The notes under the pieces are model-generated. The model saw nothing but the letters and a program-made list of their open reading frames with translations, did not search any database and had not been told where the DNA came from. Source: Pseudomonas sp. GCEP-101 (GTDB taxonomy: Bacteria > Pseudomonadota > Gammaproteobacteria > Pseudomonadales > Pseudomonadaceae). From it: a DNA stretch of 64,000 bases. Position 1 is the stretch's first letter. Each line of letters starts with the position of its first letter. The DNA lies in assembly GCF_025133575.1 (NCBI RefSeq), contig NZ_CP104011.1, positions 372,001 through 436,000 of the forward strand, in the 5' to 3' direction. Both the position numbers and the translations under genes were made by a program. Shown in pieces: positions 10,896 to 21,329 of this stretch.

Positions 10896-11798
10896 TCAGA
10901 GCGACGCGTTCAGCTCGCTGATCAGCTCTTCGCGCTGGCGCAGTGATTCCAGCGCGCTTTCGCCCAACTGCCCCGCCACCTCGCTCAGCAGCCCCTGCGC
11001 CAGCAGCATGAAGGCGCACATGCTGTTGCTGTAGAACAGGCTGTGGTTGGGCACATGGAAGCTGTACCGCGCCACCTTCGACAGCGGTGAGCTGGAGGAG
11101 TCGGTGAGGGCCACCACCTCGATGCCATGCCGCGCGGCCACTTCCGCGGTGGCCAGCACGCTGGGCGTATAGGGGAAGCAACTGGCGACCACCAGCACAT
11201 CGCCGGCATCCAGCTGCGCCAGCGCGTCGGCCACGCCCTGGCGACTGGCGTCCAGCGCCGCCACGTCCTGGCGCAGCATGCCCAGGCCGTAGGACATGAA
11301 CAGCGCCAGCGAGGTGAACTGGCGCATGCCGTGGATGCGCACACGGCGCGCCGTGGCCAGCAGTTCCACCACGCGGGCGAACACCTCCGGCTCGACCTGC
11401 TCGATCAGGCTGGCGATGTTGGTGCTTTCCTGCCGCCCCAGACGGGTCAGGCGAGACAGGGTGGTGTCGGACGGTGTGAGCAACAGGCGCGAGGCCTGGT
11501 CGCTGTAGAAACTCTTGCCTTCGGTCAGCTCGCGGCGGAATACATCCTGGAACTTGCTGAAGCCGCCATACCCCAGACGCTGGGCCAGGCGCGACAACGT
11601 CGAGGCATTCACCCCGAGCTGCTCGGACAGCTCGCTGATCGAAGACACCGCGGTGCGCTGCGGCGCCTCGATCAGCGCGGCCAGCACCCGCCGCGAACTG
11701 CCGCCCAGGGAAATACCCGACTCGCCACGCTCGATAGCCTCCAGCAGCTGCTTGAGGGCTCCCAGGTTATCGGGCAATGCGGCGGGCGCTTGGGTCAT
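10896..11798 (-). CDS. RpiR/MurR-family transcriptional regulator with SIS domain
   Basis: A 300-residue regulator. The N-terminal HTH_6 domain (about 5-85) contains the SISELSEQLGVNASTLSRLAQ helix-turn-helix followed by LGYGGFSKFQDVFRREL; the C-terminal SIS domain (about 130-270) carries the RRVRIHGMRQFTSLAL and GDVLVVASCFPYTPSVLATAE segments that bind a small, usually phosphorylated or amino-acid-like ligand. The start at 11798 is translationally coupled: its ATG overlaps the stop of the C45 hydrolase gene by 4 bp. The gene therefore belongs to the minus-strand operon glnH-glnP-glnQ-C45-rpiR and probably controls it and the divergent aminotransferase gene. The ligand is not known. Confidence 0.88.
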   Translation of the reverse strand: MTQAPAALPDNLGALKQLLEAIERGESGISLGGSSRRVLAALIEAPQRTAVSSISELSEQLGVNASTLSRLAQRLGYGGFSKFQDVFRRELTEGKSFYSDQASRLLLTPSDTTLSRLTRLGRQESTNIASLIEQVEPEVFARVVELLATARRVRIHGMRQFTSLALFMSYGLGMLRQDVAALDASRQGVADALAQLDAGDVLVVASCFPYTPSVLATAEVAARHGIEVVALTDSSSSPLSKVARYSFHVPNHSLFYSNSMCAFMLLAQGLLSEVAGQLGESALESLRQREELISELNASL

Positions 11799-12853
11799 CG
11801 GGCAGGTCCGTTGGCGGAATGAGGGCGGATACTGCCAGCCGCTTCCACGTGCTGGACGTCCGGCTGGCAGTAGACGCGCCATTCTACCGAGTTCGCCCCA
11901 ATGCGAAACACAGCGGTGGCCAGGGTGTTCTCATCGTCCGGGTCGTCCTCCGCGCGCCGGTAGATCGGCAGCCCGGGGCCGGCGACATCCCGCAGGATCG
12001 CCAGGGCGCGGGCCTCATCGAGCAACCCCGCGCCATCCCCCAGGAGCACATCGACGCGGCGCTGGCGGCTGCCGGAGCTGCCGGTGATGCGCTGCCCCGC
12101 GGCGTCCAGCCCGGCATCCAGCAGGTGGTTGGAGTGCCCGCAAAGACGCCGCACCTTGCGCACCGCGACACCGGACGAGCAGGCCTCGACGCTCAGCAGA
12201 TGGGCCGAGCCGACCTGCCCGAGGGTATGGTGGAAGGCCCCGGCGCGGCCCGTGCGCGAGAGCATGTCGACGGCCGCCTCCAGGCTGGCGCACTCCAGCA
12301 CCGCGCGGGCCAGCACCTGGCGCGGCAGGCCGGCCGGAATGCGGGTCGGACGGATATTGTTCACCGTGCTGACCAGCCCGGCGGCGTTCACCGCGAAGGT
12401 ATGACCGGGAATCGAGCCGGGATAGACGAAGCTGGTGAAGGCCATGCCCTGCGCCGGCGTTGCCTCGAGCAAGCCACAGGCGCCATCGAGGGACGGCAGG
12501 CCGTCCTCGTTGTGGGCGATCAGCCAGCCGTCGGCGCAGGGGCCGAATACCGTGGTGCAGCCGTCCACGCTCTGCGGGCGGACGAAATCGCCACGGCAGT
12601 TCCACAGGAAGACTTCCTCCACCGGCAATGCCAGGCCATCGGCCAGGCCGCGGAGTTCCTCCCAGATGCGCGGAAAGTCCGCCTCGACCTGCGCCTGCAT
12701 GGCCTTCGCCGCCTCGGAGCCGGCCAGGGCCGCGAGGCTTTGCCACAGTGGCAGCGGGCGCAGGCGGCGGTGCACCGCATCGTGGCCGAAGCGGCCCAGC
12801 CCCAGGCCGATGTCGTAAGGGCTGCCGCCCAGTTTCAGGGGTTGCAGGATCAT
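11795..12853 (-). CDS. C45-family Ntn-hydrolase (acyl-CoA:6-APA acyltransferase-like)
   Basis: A 352-residue protein of the peptidase C45 / isopenicillin N acyltransferase-like family. The key motif DGCTT lies at 97-101, so Cys99 would be the N-terminal nucleophile exposed by self-cleavage between Gly98 and Cys99, as in fungal acyltransferase (Gly102-Cys103). HNEDG follows at 114-118, another family signature. Cleavage would give chains of about 98 and 254 residues. There is no signal peptide, so it is probably cytoplasmic. Bacterial members mostly act as amidohydrolases or acyltransferases on N-acyl amino acids and related amides. Lying between a GlnHPQ-type importer and an RpiR regulator, it may deacylate an imported compound; the substrate is unknown. 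Confidence 0.85.
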   Translation of the reverse strand: MILQPLKLGGSPYDIGLGLGRFGHDAVHRRLRPLPLWQSLAALAGSEAAKAMQAQVEADFPRIWEELRGLADGLALPVEEVFLWNCRGDFVRPQSVDGCTTVFGPCADGWLIAHNEDGLPSLDGACGLLEATPAQGMAFTSFVYPGSIPGHTFAVNAAGLVSTVNNIRPTRIPAGLPRQVLARAVLECASLEAAVDMLSRTGRAGAFHHTLGQVGSAHLLSVEACSSGVAVRKVRRLCGHSNHLLDAGLDAAGQRITGSSGSRQRRVDVLLGDGAGLLDEARALAILRDVAGPGLPIYRRAEDDPDDENTLATAVFRIGANSVEWRVYCQPDVQHVEAAGSIRPHSANGPAR

Positions 12854-12862
12854 CGACGGACC

Positions 12863-13581
<719 letters not shown>

Positions 13582-13585
<4 letters not shown>

Positions 13586-14238
13586 AGGATCTTCAGCCTC
13601 GATTCCATGCGCCGCAGCACGTAACTCAGTACCAGCGTGATGATCAGGTAGATCACCGCCACCGCCGACCAGATTTCCATCGCGCGGAAGTTGCCGGCGA
13701 TCACTTCCTGGCCCTGGCGGGTCAGCTCGGCGACGCCGATGACGATGAACAGCGAGGTGTCCTTGATGCTCACGATCCACTGGTTGCCCAGCGCCGGGAT
13801 CATCCGACGGAAGGCCAGCGGCGCGATCACGTAGCGCAAGGTGTCGCGCCCGGACAGCCCCAGCGCCAGCCCCGCCTCGCGGAAGCCCTTGTTCACCGAG
13901 AGCAGCGCGCCGCGGGTGATCTCGGCGATGTAGGCCCCGGAGTTGATCATGATGGTGACCACCGCCGCGCTGAACGGGTCGATGCGCACCGGGATCATCA
14001 ACGGCAGGGCGAAGTAGATGAACATCACCTGGACCATGATCGGCGTGCCGCGGATCAGCTCGACGAACACCAGCGCCAGGCGGCTGCCGATGAAGCCGCC
14101 GTAGGCGCGGCCGACGCCGGCCACCAGACCGATCACCGCGCCGCCGACCAGGCCGAGAATGGATATCCACAGGGTCAGCCGGGCGCCCTCGAGCAGCACC
14201 GGCAACGCGTCCCAGATGGCGGACCATTGGAAATGCAT
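13582..14238 (-). CDS. glnP: polar amino-acid ABC transporter permease
   Basis: A 218-residue inner-membrane permease of the HisM/GlnP family with about five hydrophobic segments (for example [19 protein letters not shown] near 23-41 and [20 protein letters not shown] near the end). The conserved cytoplasmic EAA loop reads [20 protein letters not shown], and [12 protein letters not shown] precedes it, both diagnostic of this family. Only one permease gene is present, so a homodimer is expected. It lies 17 bp after glnH and overlaps glnQ by 4 bp. Confidence 0.92.
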
Positions 14239-14255
14239 GGATGACTACCTCTGCC

Positions 14256-14999
14256 TTATTTCGGGTCGGTGCCGAACCACTTGCGGTAGATATGCGCGTA
14301 GGTGCCGTTCTCACGCAGCTTCTTCAGCGCCGCGTTCACCGGCTCGCGCAGCTCGCTGCCCTTGGGGAAGCCGATGCCGTACTGCTGCGCCATCATCTGC
14401 TCGCCCACGGCCTTCACCTGCCCGTCGCCGGCGGTCTTGATGTAGTAAAGGACGTTCGGCGTGTCGTGCATCGCCGCATCGACGCGGCCGGTGCGAAGCT
14501 CCAGGTAGGCGTTGTCGACATTGGGGAACTGGCGCAGGTCGCCGGCCTTCAGATTGGCCTTGGCGTAGTCCGCCGCCGAGGTGCCGCTCTTCACGGCCAG
14601 GCTCTTGCCGGCGATGTCGGCGGGGCTCTTGATGCTGTCGTTGTCGGCCTTGACCATCAGCAGGAAGCCGCTGTCGTAGTAGCCGTCGGAGAAGTCGATG
14701 ACCTGCTTGCGGTCTTCCTTGATGGTGATGCCGGCCAGGGCGGCGTCGACGTTGCGGGTCTGCAGCGCGGGGATGATGCCGTTGAAATCCATCGGCTTGA
14801 GCTGGTAGCTCACGCCCATTTCCTTGGCGATGGCTTCCCAGAGATCGATATCGAAGCCGACGTACTTGTCGCCCTGCTTGAACTCGAAGGGGACGAAGGC
14901 GGTGTCGGTGGCGATCAACAGGTCCTTGTCGGCGGCCATCGACTGGCTGGCGGCGAACAGGGAGAGCGCGGCGAACGAGGCTTGCAGCAACTTTTTCAT
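14256..14999 (-). CDS. glnH: glutamine-type periplasmic substrate-binding protein
   Basis: A 247-residue binding protein. The start at 14999 ([20 protein letters not shown]) gives a clean Sec signal peptide with likely cleavage after SMA at residue 22. The mature part follows E. coli GlnH closely: [55 protein letters not shown] and [11 protein letters not shown], with the C-terminal [19 protein letters not shown]. This resemblance is the best evidence that the importer carries glutamine or a close analogue. It is the first gene of the minus-strand operon and faces the aminotransferase gene across the patterned 354-bp region at 15000-15353. Confidence 0.92.
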   Translation of the reverse strand: MKKLLQASFAALSLFAASQSMAADKDLLIATDTAFVPFEFKQGDKYVGFDIDLWEAIAKEMGVSYQLKPMDFNGIIPALQTRNVDAALAGITIKEDRKQVIDFSDGYYDSGFLLMVKADNDSIKSPADIAGKSLAVKSGTSAADYAKANLKAGDLRQFPNVDNAYLELRTGRVDAAMHDTPNVLYYIKTAGDGQVKAVGEQMMAQQYGIGFPKGSELREPVNAALKKLRENGTYAHIYRKWFGTDPK

Positions 15000-15353
15000 G
15001 CAGGACTTCCTCTTGCGGGACGGCGGGATGCGCCGCCCCACGAGGGCGGCGCGCATTAGCGGCAGTTCGATGCAACGGGCCTGGGCCCGGACTTTATTGT
15101 TTTGAGCGGCTAACCCACATTCGGGGCTGCATGCACTTGCGTGCTTTCATGCAAAATAAACATGCAAATAAAATCATTGCAAGCTTTTTTCGCCTTCCAG
15201 CAACACCACGGAAATGACCGCCAGCGCCCGCCTCGCGAGGATTTGCACGGAAGTAGAGGCCTCCAGCGAGCTTCGGCGACCCTTCCACTGCGCAATAAAA
15301 ATTTGCCAATCGCAAAAATGCATTTAATATTTGCGCAAACCCTGGAGGTCACC
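15000..15353. promoter_or_regulatory. divergent promoter region with tandem repeats and palindromes
   Basis: No gene is visible in these 354 bp, which separate glnH (minus) from the aminotransferase (plus) and are AT-rich in two patches. Patch one holds a 13-bp tandem direct repeat: CATGCAAAATAAA at 15148-15160 directly followed by CATGCAAATAAAA at 15161-15173, then ATTGCAA. Patch two holds two perfect 10-bp palindromes, AAATGCATTT at 15316-15325 and TTTGCGCAAA at 15330-15339, with centres 14 bp apart and 15-38 bp before the aminotransferase start. These are plausible operators for the RpiR regulator of the cluster; a good GGAGG ribosome site precedes the ATG at 15354. Confidence 0.6.
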
Positions 15354-16682
15354 ATGAGCCACGTCCTGCACCGCAGCCTCACCCAGTCCTACCCCACGGC
15401 CGTTCGCGGCGAGGGCGCCTACCTGATCGACAGCGACGGCCGCCGCTACCTGGACGCCAGCGGTGGCGCGGCGGTGTCCTGCCTGGGGCACAGCGATGCC
15501 GAGGTGATCGAGGCGGTCCGCCGGCAGATCGGCAACCTGGCCTATGCCCATACCTCCTTCTTCACCAGCGAGCCGATGGAAGAGCTGGCGGACTTCCTCA
15601 TCGCCCGCGCCCCCGCCGGAATGCGCTCGGTGTACTTCGTCTCGGGTGGTTCGGAGGCGGTGGAAGCGGCGCTCAAGCTGGCCCGCCAGTACTTCGTGGA
15701 GATCGGCCAGCCACAGCGCACGCACCTGATCGCGCGGCGCCAGAGCTACCACGGCAACACCCTCGGCGCCCTCGCCACCGGCGGCAACGCCTGGCGGCGC
15801 CAGCAGTTCCAGCCGCTGCTCATCGACGTCAGCCACGTCAGCCCCTGCTATGCCTATCGCGGCCAGGCCGAAGGCGAAACGCCGGAAGCCTACGGCGAAC
15901 GCCTGGCGCGGGAGCTGGAAGCGGAAATCCTCAACCTGGGCCCGGACAAGGTCATGGCCTTCGTCGCCGAACCGGTGGTGGGTGCCACCCTTGGCGCGGT
16001 GACCGCCGTGCCGGGCTACTTCAAGCGCGTGCGGGACATCTGCGACCGCTATGGCGTGCTGCTGATCCTCGATGAAGTGATGTGCGGCATGGGCCGCACC
16101 GGCACGCTGTTCGCCGCCGAACAGGAAGGCATCAGCGCGGACCTCATCACCGTCGCCAAGGGCCTGGGCGCCGGCTACCAACCCATCGGCGCGACCCTGG
16201 TCAGCCAGCGCATCCACGATGCCATCGCCACGGGCTCGGGGTTCTTCCAGCACGGCCACACCTACATCGGCCACGCCACCGCCTGCGCCGCCGCGCTGGC
16301 GGTACAGAAGACCATCGAACAACGCAACCTGCTGCCACGCGTGCGGGACCTCGGCGAGAAGCTCCAGCAACGGTTGCGCAGCACACTGGGCGAACACCCG
16401 AACATCGGCGACCTTCGTGGCCGCGGGCTGTTCCAGGGAGTCGAACTGGTCGCCGACCGCGCCAGCAAGGCGCCCTTCCCCGCCGAAGCGAAACTGCACG
16501 CGCGCATCAAGAAGGCCGCCATGCAGGAAGGCCTGATGTGCTACCCCATGGGCGGCACGCTGGATGGACGCAGCGGCGACCACATTCTCCTCGCCCCGCC
16601 CTTCATCCTCGAAGAGGCGCAGCTGGACGAGCTGACCGAGAAGCTGCAGCGCGCCATCGTCAAAGCCATTGGCAGCTTGTGA
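15354..16682 (+). CDS. class III PLP-dependent aminotransferase
   Basis: A 442-residue omega-type aminotransferase. PLP-binding features are SGGSEA at 98-103, the SYHGNTLGAL segment at 131-140, LILDEVMCGMGRTG around 238-251 with Asp240 contacting the pyridine nitrogen, and TVAKGLGAGY with the Schiff-base Lys269. The chosen start has GGAGG 5 bp upstream; a longer open frame from 15141 crosses the operator region and is not credible. The family transfers amino groups from omega-amino acids, diamines or related amines, commonly to pyruvate or 2-oxoglutarate. The exact substrate is not shown. It is 10 bp upstream of the AhpD-like gene and divergent from the glnHPQ-C45-rpiR operon, with which it likely works. 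Confidence 0.9.
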   Translation: MSHVLHRSLTQSYPTAVRGEGAYLIDSDGRRYLDASGGAAVSCLGHSDAEVIEAVRRQIGNLAYAHTSFFTSEPMEELADFLIARAPAGMRSVYFVSGGSEAVEAALKLARQYFVEIGQPQRTHLIARRQSYHGNTLGALATGGNAWRRQQFQPLLIDVSHVSPCYAYRGQAEGETPEAYGERLARELEAEILNLGPDKVMAFVAEPVVGATLGAVTAVPGYFKRVRDICDRYGVLLILDEVMCGMGRTGTLFAAEQEGISADLITVAKGLGAGYQPIGATLVSQRIHDAIATGSGFFQHGHTYIGHATACAAALAVQKTIEQRNLLPRVRDLGEKLQQRLRSTLGEHPNIGDLRGRGLFQGVELVADRASKAPFPAEAKLHARIKKAAMQEGLMCYPMGGTLDGRSGDHILLAPPFILEEAQLDELTEKLQRAIVKAIGSL

Positions 16683-16692
16683 GGGACCTTGC

Positions 16693-17256
16693 ATGAACAT
16701 CGATTCACGCCTGCCCGCACTGACCGACTCGACCATGGACGAAGAGCAGCGCCGCGTACTGCAGGACATCCTCAGCGGCCCGCGCGGCAACCTCGACGGC
16801 CCGTTCCTGGCCTGGGTCCACAGCCCTGGCCTGGCGGACAACGCCCAGAAACTCGGGGCCTTCTGCCGCTACGGCACCCGCCTGGAGCTGCGCCTGAGCG
16901 AACTGGCGATCCTGGTCACCGCCGCCTGGTGGCAATCCCAGGCGGAATGGCAGATCCACGAACCCATCGCGCGCCAGGCCGGCCTCAGCGACCCGGTGAT
17001 CGACGCACTGCGACTGGGCCAAACGCCGGACTTCCAGCGCGAAGACGAACGCCTAATCCATCGCCTGGGGCGCTCGCTGTACGAAACCCGCCGCATCGAG
17101 CAGGCGCTGTATGACGAAGCCACGGCCTGCTTCGGCGAGGCCGGGCTGGTGGAGTTGATCGGGATCTTCGGCTACTACGCGCTGGTCGCCATGACCCTGA
17201 ACGCCTTCGAGGTGCGCCGCGGTACGGATGCCCCGCTGCCGTTCAAAGAACCGTAA
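16693..17256 (+). CDS. carboxymuconolactone decarboxylase (AhpD-like) family protein
   Basis: A 187-residue all-helical protein of the CMD/AhpD superfamily. The core reads LELRLSELAILVTAAWWQ, then EWQIHEPIARQAGLSDPVIDALR, which matches the usual E..(6-8)..H..A...G pattern. The CxxC redox pair of true AhpD peroxidase partners is missing, so a role in peroxide defence is unlikely; many such proteins sit in catabolic clusters with no assigned reaction. It is probably co-transcribed with the aminotransferase 10 bp upstream. Its 3' end overlaps the convergent SGNH hydrolase gene by 14 bp. Confidence 0.8.
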   Translation: MNIDSRLPALTDSTMDEEQRRVLQDILSGPRGNLDGPFLAWVHSPGLADNAQKLGAFCRYGTRLELRLSELAILVTAAWWQSQAEWQIHEPIARQAGLSDPVIDALRLGQTPDFQREDERLIHRLGRSLYETRRIEQALYDEATACFGEAGLVELIGIFGYYALVAMTLNAFEVRRGTDAPLPFKEP

Positions 17257-18004
17257 AGTCTAACCCGACTTCCGCCAAGGGCCGCGACACCAGCCACTGC
17301 GCCAGTTGTTCACCCCAGACCTGGTAGCCCAGCGCCGAGGGGTGGTAGCCGTCGATGGCGAGGAATTGCGGCTGCATCTCCAGGCTCACTGCGCAGTAAC
17401 CTGCGTCCTGTGCCAATGCCAACGCGCTGAGCTGACGATCCAGCAGCGCCGCGCGCCGGCCGAGCATGTGCCGCAGTAGCCAGGGCAATGCCGTGAAGTG
17501 CTGCAAGGGCGGCACCGACGTGCACACGACCTGCGCGCCGCGCTGGCGAAAGTGTTCGATCAATTGTTCCAGCGCACCCAGCCAACGCCGGCTGGAGCTG
17601 AACTGCGTGGTGTCGTTGACGCCGAACACCAGCGCCACCAGGTCATAGTCCTGCTCGGCCACCCGCGGTAGAAGCCGGGCGCAGGCTTCGCCGGCGGTGA
17701 TGCCATTCTCCCCGACCGCGCGCCAGGCGACGGGGCGCTCCAGTCGGCCCGATAGCGCCAGGGCCAGCCGGCCGGCCAGCGCAAAATCCAGGCAGGACGC
17801 ACCGACACCGGCGACGGTGGACTCGCCCAGCAGCAACAGGCGAAAAGGCTCGCCAGCGCACTCCGCCCCGGCAACACCTTCACAGACGCCGGCGGCGGGA
17901 GCCAGGCGCAAGGCCGTGCGCCGGGTGCGCACGGCCATGGGCAGGGCCAGTGGCAGCAGCGGCAGCGCCGCCACCCACCACACCAACCCCGCCCAGCGGC
18001 TCAC
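17243..18004 (-). CDS. SGNH/GDSL-family hydrolase with N-terminal membrane segment
   Basis: A 253-residue SGNH hydrolase (esterase, lipase or deacetylase class). The N-terminus [23 protein letters not shown] is a hydrophobic anchor or uncleaved signal, so the catalytic domain is probably periplasmic. Block I is GEST at 60-63 with nucleophile Ser62, block III is FGVNDT near residue 126, and block V is [10 protein letters not shown] near 222-231 with the catalytic Asp and His. The substrate is unknown. Its ATG overlaps the purT stop by 4 bp, so the two are co-transcribed from the purT side. Confidence 0.87.
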   Translation of the reverse strand: MSRWAGLVWWVAALPLLPLALPMAVRTRRTALRLAPAAGVCEGVAGAECAGEPFRLLLLGESTVAGVGASCLDFALAGRLALALSGRLERPVAWRAVGENGITAGEACARLLPRVAEQDYDLVALVFGVNDTTQFSSSRRWLGALEQLIEHFRQRGAQVVCTSVPPLQHFTALPWLLRHMLGRRAALLDRQLSALALAQDAGYCAVSLEMQPQFLAIDGYHPSALGYQVWGEQLAQWLVSRPLAEVGLDFTVL

Positions 18005-19182
18005 AGCTCGACGTTGACCGTCTGGGCCGAGCGGGTGGCCTTGGCGCGGGCGGCGTCGATCGATTCGTCGCGTGCCAGGGCCACGCCCATGCGGCGCTGG
18101 CCGTCCACTTCCGGCTTGCCGAACAGGCGCAGGGCGGTGTCCGGCTCGCTCAGGGCGGCGCCCAGGTTGCCGAAGGACACCTGCTGCGACGTGCCTTCCA
18201 CCAGGATCACCGCCGAGGCGGAATCACCCAGCTGACGGATCACCGGGATCGGCAGACCGAGGATGGCGCGGGCGTGCAGGGCGAACTCGGAGAGGTCCTG
18301 GGAAATCAGCGTGACCAGGCCGGTGTCGTGCGGGCGCGGCGAGACTTCGCTGAACCACACTTGATCGCCCTTCACGAACAGCTCCACGCCGAACAGGCCA
18401 CGGCCGCCCAGCGCTTCGGTGACGGCCTTGGCCACGCGCTCGGACTCCGCGAGGGCCTTCGGGCTCATGGCCTGCGGCTGCCAGGACTCGTGGTAGTCGC
18501 CCTTCACCTGGCGATGGCCGATGGGCGCGCAGAAGGTGGTGCCGCCGATGTGGCGCACGGTCAGCAGGGTGATTTCGTAATCGAAATCGATGAAGCCCTC
18601 GACGATCACCCGGCCCTTGCCGGCGCGGCCGCCTTCCTGGGCATAGTCCCAGGCGGTCTTCAGGTCAGCGTCGGACTTGAGCACGCTCTGGCCCTTGCCC
18701 GAGGAGCTCATGATCGGCTTCACCACGCACGGGTAGCCCACCGCGGCCACGCCGGCGGCGTAGTCTTCATAGGTGTCGGCGAAGTGATACGGCGAGGTCG
18801 GCAGGCCCAGCTCTTCGGCGGCCAGGCGACGGATGCCCTCGCGGTTCATGGTCAGCTGCGCGGCACGGGCGGTGGGAATGACGGTGTAGCCTTCGCTTTC
18901 CAGCTCGACCAGGGTGGCGGTGGCGATCGCCTCGATCTCCGGCACGATGTAGTGCGGCTTCTCCTGCTCGATCACCGCGCGCAGGGCGACGCCGTCGAGC
19001 ATGCTGATCACATGGCTGCGGTGCGCGACCTGCATGGCCGGCGCGTTGGCGTAGCGATCGACGGCGATGACTTCGCAGCCCAGGCGCTGCAGTTCGATCG
19101 CCACTTCCTTGCCCAGCTCGCCGGAGCCACAGAGCAGTACGCGGGTCGCGCTCGGCGACAGGGGAGTTCCAATACGGGGCAT
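18001..19182 (-). CDS. purT: formate-dependent phosphoribosylglycinamide formyltransferase
   Basis: A 393-residue ATP-grasp enzyme that makes formyl-GAR from GAR, formate and ATP, step three of purine synthesis, independent of folate. It begins [30 protein letters not shown] with the N-terminal nucleotide-binding GSGELGKE motif, then [11 protein letters not shown], the ATP-grasp loop [12 protein letters not shown], the [12 protein letters not shown] stretch and [12 protein letters not shown] near the metal site. Length and order match PurT. It is followed with a 4-bp overlap by the SGNH hydrolase. Upstream lie DUF1289 and a gamma carbonic anhydrase-like gene on the same strand, so a longer transcript is possible. 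The start at 19182 was chosen by family alignment. Confidence 0.97.
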   Translation of the reverse strand: MPRIGTPLSPSATRVLLCGSGELGKEVAIELQRLGCEVIAVDRYANAPAMQVAHRSHVISMLDGVALRAVIEQEKPHYIVPEIEAIATATLVELESEGYTVIPTARAAQLTMNREGIRRLAAEELGLPTSPYHFADTYEDYAAGVAAVGYPCVVKPIMSSSGKGQSVLKSDADLKTAWDYAQEGGRAGKGRVIVEGFIDFDYEITLLTVRHIGGTTFCAPIGHRQVKGDYHESWQPQAMSPKALAESERVAKAVTEALGGRGLFGVELFVKGDQVWFSEVSPRPHDTGLVTLISQDLSEFALHARAILGLPIPVIRQLGDSASAVILVEGTSQQVSFGNLGAALSEPDTALRLFGKPEVDGQRRMGVALARDESIDAARAKATRSAQTVNVEL

Positions 19183-19240
19183 TGCGGGAAACCTCGGGAA
19201 GGGATAGTTCGAAACGGGAAGGCTCTGGGGCGTGGCGGCG

Positions 19241-19429
19241 CTAGACCAGCACGCCCTGCTCGCGGGCGCGCTGCTGGCAACGCTTGAGCACCTCGCGGCG
19301 CTCGGCATTGTCCATCAGGCCCCAGCGGGTGATTTCGGCGGCGCTGCGCTGGCAGCCCAGACAGATGTCGGCATCGTCCAGCGCGCAGACATGCACGCAG
19401 GGCGAGGCGACGGGACGTTCTTCGTTCAT
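19241..19429 (-). CDS. DUF1289 small cysteine-rich protein
   Basis: A 62-residue protein with the DUF1289 pattern: [28 protein letters not shown], i.e. four cysteines (residues 11, 15, 23 and 26) arranged CxxxC...CxxC, followed by W...D...R. This suggests binding of a metal or iron-sulfur centre, but no function is known for the family. Its ATG at 19429 overlaps the stop of the carbonic anhydrase-like gene by 4 bp, so it is translationally coupled to it. Confidence 0.85.
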   Translation of the reverse strand: MNEERPVASPCVHVCALDDADICLGCQRSAAEITRWGLMDNAERREVLKRCQQRAREQGVLV

Positions 19430-19950
19430 TCTTCCTGCTCGGCCAGATCGCGGGCGTAGCGCTGGGCGTTGTGGACGTAATGGGCGGCGCTGGCTTCGAG
19501 CATCTTCTTCTGCGGCTCGGTCAGTTCGCGCACCACCTTGCCGGGGGAGCCCATGACCAGCGAGCCATCGGGAATCTCCTTGCCCTCGGGGATCAGCGCG
19601 TTGGCGCCGATGATGCAGTACTTGCCGATCTTCGCGCCGTTGAGGATCACCGCATTGATGCCGATGAGGCTGTAGTCGCCCACCTGGCAGCCGTGCAGCA
19701 TGGCGTTGTGGCCGATGGTGACGCCCTTGCCCAGGGTCAGCGGGAAGCCCATGTCGGTGTGCATGACGGTGCCGTCCTGTACGTTGCTGTGCTCGCCGAT
19801 GTGGATCAGCTCGTTGTCGCCGCGCAGCACGGCGTTGAACCACACGCTGGCACCGGCGTCGAGGCGCACCTTGCCGACCACCGTGGCGTTGGGGGCGATC
19901 CAGCTTTCCGGATGGGTTTCGACTCGGGACGAGCCCAGGCGGTACTTCAT
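19426..19950 (-). CDS. gamma carbonic anhydrase-like left-handed beta-helix protein
   Basis: A 174-residue hexapeptide-repeat protein of the gamma-class carbonic anhydrase / YrdA family. Successive turns such as [20 protein letters not shown] and [16 protein letters not shown] build a left-handed beta-helix, and the three zinc-binding histidines fit VMHTD and [18 protein letters not shown] carries the conserved Arg and Asp of the subunit interface. A trimer with zinc at the interfaces and CO2 hydration activity is expected; P. aeruginosa has active gamma enzymes of this type, as I recall. An [11 protein letters not shown] segment precedes the C-terminal helix. The gene starts an overlapping pair with DUF1289. 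Confidence 0.88.
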   Translation of the reverse strand: MKYRLGSSRVETHPESWIAPNATVVGKVRLDAGASVWFNAVLRGDNELIHIGEHSNVQDGTVMHTDMGFPLTLGKGVTIGHNAMLHGCQVGDYSLIGINAVILNGAKIGKYCIIGANALIPEGKEIPDGSLVMGSPGKVVRELTEPQKKMLEASAAHYVHNAQRYARDLAEQEE

Positions 19951-19991
19951 GGGTTTCTCCTCAGGCGGGGGCCGCTCTTTATTCTGACGTC

Positions 19992-20588
19992 TCAGCTCAG
20001 CTTGATGAACTGCGACGGCGGCTGGTGCAGGTCGATGCGGGCGTCGTACAGCAGGTTGAGCAGCTCGACCAGCATGATCGCGGACAGGCCCCAGATCTTG
20101 TAGCCCTCGAACAGGTAGCTCGGGACGTACCAGCTGCGGCCGAAATAGTCGATGCGGTGGGTGGTTTCCCGCGGGTCGCCACGGAAGAACTCCAGCGGCA
20201 CCTTGAACACGGCATCGATCTCGCCGTCGTTGGGGCGGTACTCCACGAAATCGGGGACGAAGCCGACGAATGGCTTGACCAGGATACCGTGCCGCGACAC
20301 CAGTGTGCTCAACGGTCCGACGACCTCGACCAGGCCCGGCGGCAGGGCGATCTCTTCCTCTGCCTCGCGCAGGGCGGTGTGGATCAGGTCCACATCCTCG
20401 GGGTCGCGACGCCCGCCGGGGAAGGCAACTTCGCCGCTGTGGGTCGAAAGCCCGGTCGCGCGCAGGGTGAGCACGAGCTCTTCCCGGGGAGTGATGGGGA
20501 GCAGGACCGCCGCTTCCGGGAAGCTGTGGTCCGTTTCAAGGTCGCTTGGCGTATGCGTCTGTATGCGTTGGCGCAGCTGGTCCAGCAT
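19992..20588 (-). CDS. Nudix hydrolase, CoA pyrophosphatase type
   Basis: A 198-residue Nudix protein of the NudL/YeaB class, which cleaves CoA and its derivatives to 3',5'-ADP and 4'-phosphopantetheine. The family motif [15 protein letters not shown] precedes the Nudix box, which reads [23 protein letters not shown] (G-x5-E-x7-REU-x-EE-x-G type). I chose the start at 20588 because AGGA lies 8 bp upstream; an alternative ATG at 20597 has no spaced ribosome site. The frame stays open to 21125 but that is antisense shadow of the next Nudix gene. It is divergent from that gene. Confidence 0.88.
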   Translation of the reverse strand: MLDQLRQRIQTHTPSDLETDHSFPEAAVLLPITPREELVLTLRATGLSTHSGEVAFPGGRRDPEDVDLIHTALREAEEEIALPPGLVEVVGPLSTLVSRHGILVKPFVGFVPDFVEYRPNDGEIDAVFKVPLEFFRGDPRETTHRIDYFGRSWYVPSYLFEGYKIWGLSAIMLVELLNLLYDARIDLHQPPSQFIKLS

Positions 20589-20723
20589 GCCGAACATCCT
20601 GCGGGGGCCGATTCTTCTAATGGAAGGATCATGGCACGAAAGACGCCCCTGCCCAACCCCCGCCCCTTGCTGGGCGCGCCGCGCAGCGCGCAAGATTGCC
20701 CCATCCAATAACAAGGAAGCGGC

Positions 20724-21278
20724 ATGAAATTCTGCAGCCTGTGCGGCGCCGGCGTGAGCCTGCGCACTCCCAGCGGCGACAACCGCCCGCGCTTCGTCTG
20801 CGACCAGTGCCAGACCGTGCATTACCAGAACCCGCGTATCGTCGCCGGCTGCCTGCCGGTCTGGGAGGGGCGCATCCTCCTCTGCCGTCGCGCCATTGCG
20901 CCGCGCCAGGGGTTCTGGACACTGCCGGCAGGCTTCATGGAGAACGGCGAGACCCTGGAACAGGCCGCGGCCCGCGAAACCCTCGAAGAAGCCAACGCAC
21001 GGGTCAATGGCCTGCAGCTGTATACGGTCTTTGATCTGCCGCATATCAGCCAGGTTTATGTGTTCTTCCGCGCGGAACTGGCCGACCTGCACTTCAGCGC
21101 CGGCGAGGAAAGCCTGGACGTGCAACTCTTCGAAGAATCCGACATTCCGTGGGACGAGCTGGCTTTCCCCACTGTGGGCCGTACCTTAGAATATTTCCTC
21201 GCGGATCGGCTGGTTCAGAACTTCCCGGTACGCAATGAAGGGATTCTCCCGATGCCTGCACAGAAAAAGAACCAATAA
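20724..21278 (+). CDS. Nudix hydrolase with N-terminal zinc ribbon
   Basis: A 184-residue protein. Cys4 and Cys7 (FCSLCG) with Cys26 and Cys29 (CDQC) form a zinc ribbon, followed by the YQNPRIVAGCLPV linker. The Nudix box is GFMENGETLEQAAARETLEEANA. The arrangement resembles NudC-type or ADP-ribose/nucleotide pyrophosphatases, but it lacks the longer NudC N-domain, so the substrate is uncertain. AAGGAAG precedes the start. It is divergent from the CoA pyrophosphatase-like gene and 52 bp before the L,D-transpeptidase gene. Confidence 0.85.
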   Translation: MKFCSLCGAGVSLRTPSGDNRPRFVCDQCQTVHYQNPRIVAGCLPVWEGRILLCRRAIAPRQGFWTLPAGFMENGETLEQAAARETLEEANARVNGLQLYTVFDLPHISQVYVFFRAELADLHFSAGEESLDVQLFEESDIPWDELAFPTVGRTLEYFLADRLVQNFPVRNEGILPMPAQKKNQ

Positions 21279-21329
21279 GCTCGTTTACCGACTCTAAGCC
21301 TTTAGGAACTACCCGGGGAACACCACCAG

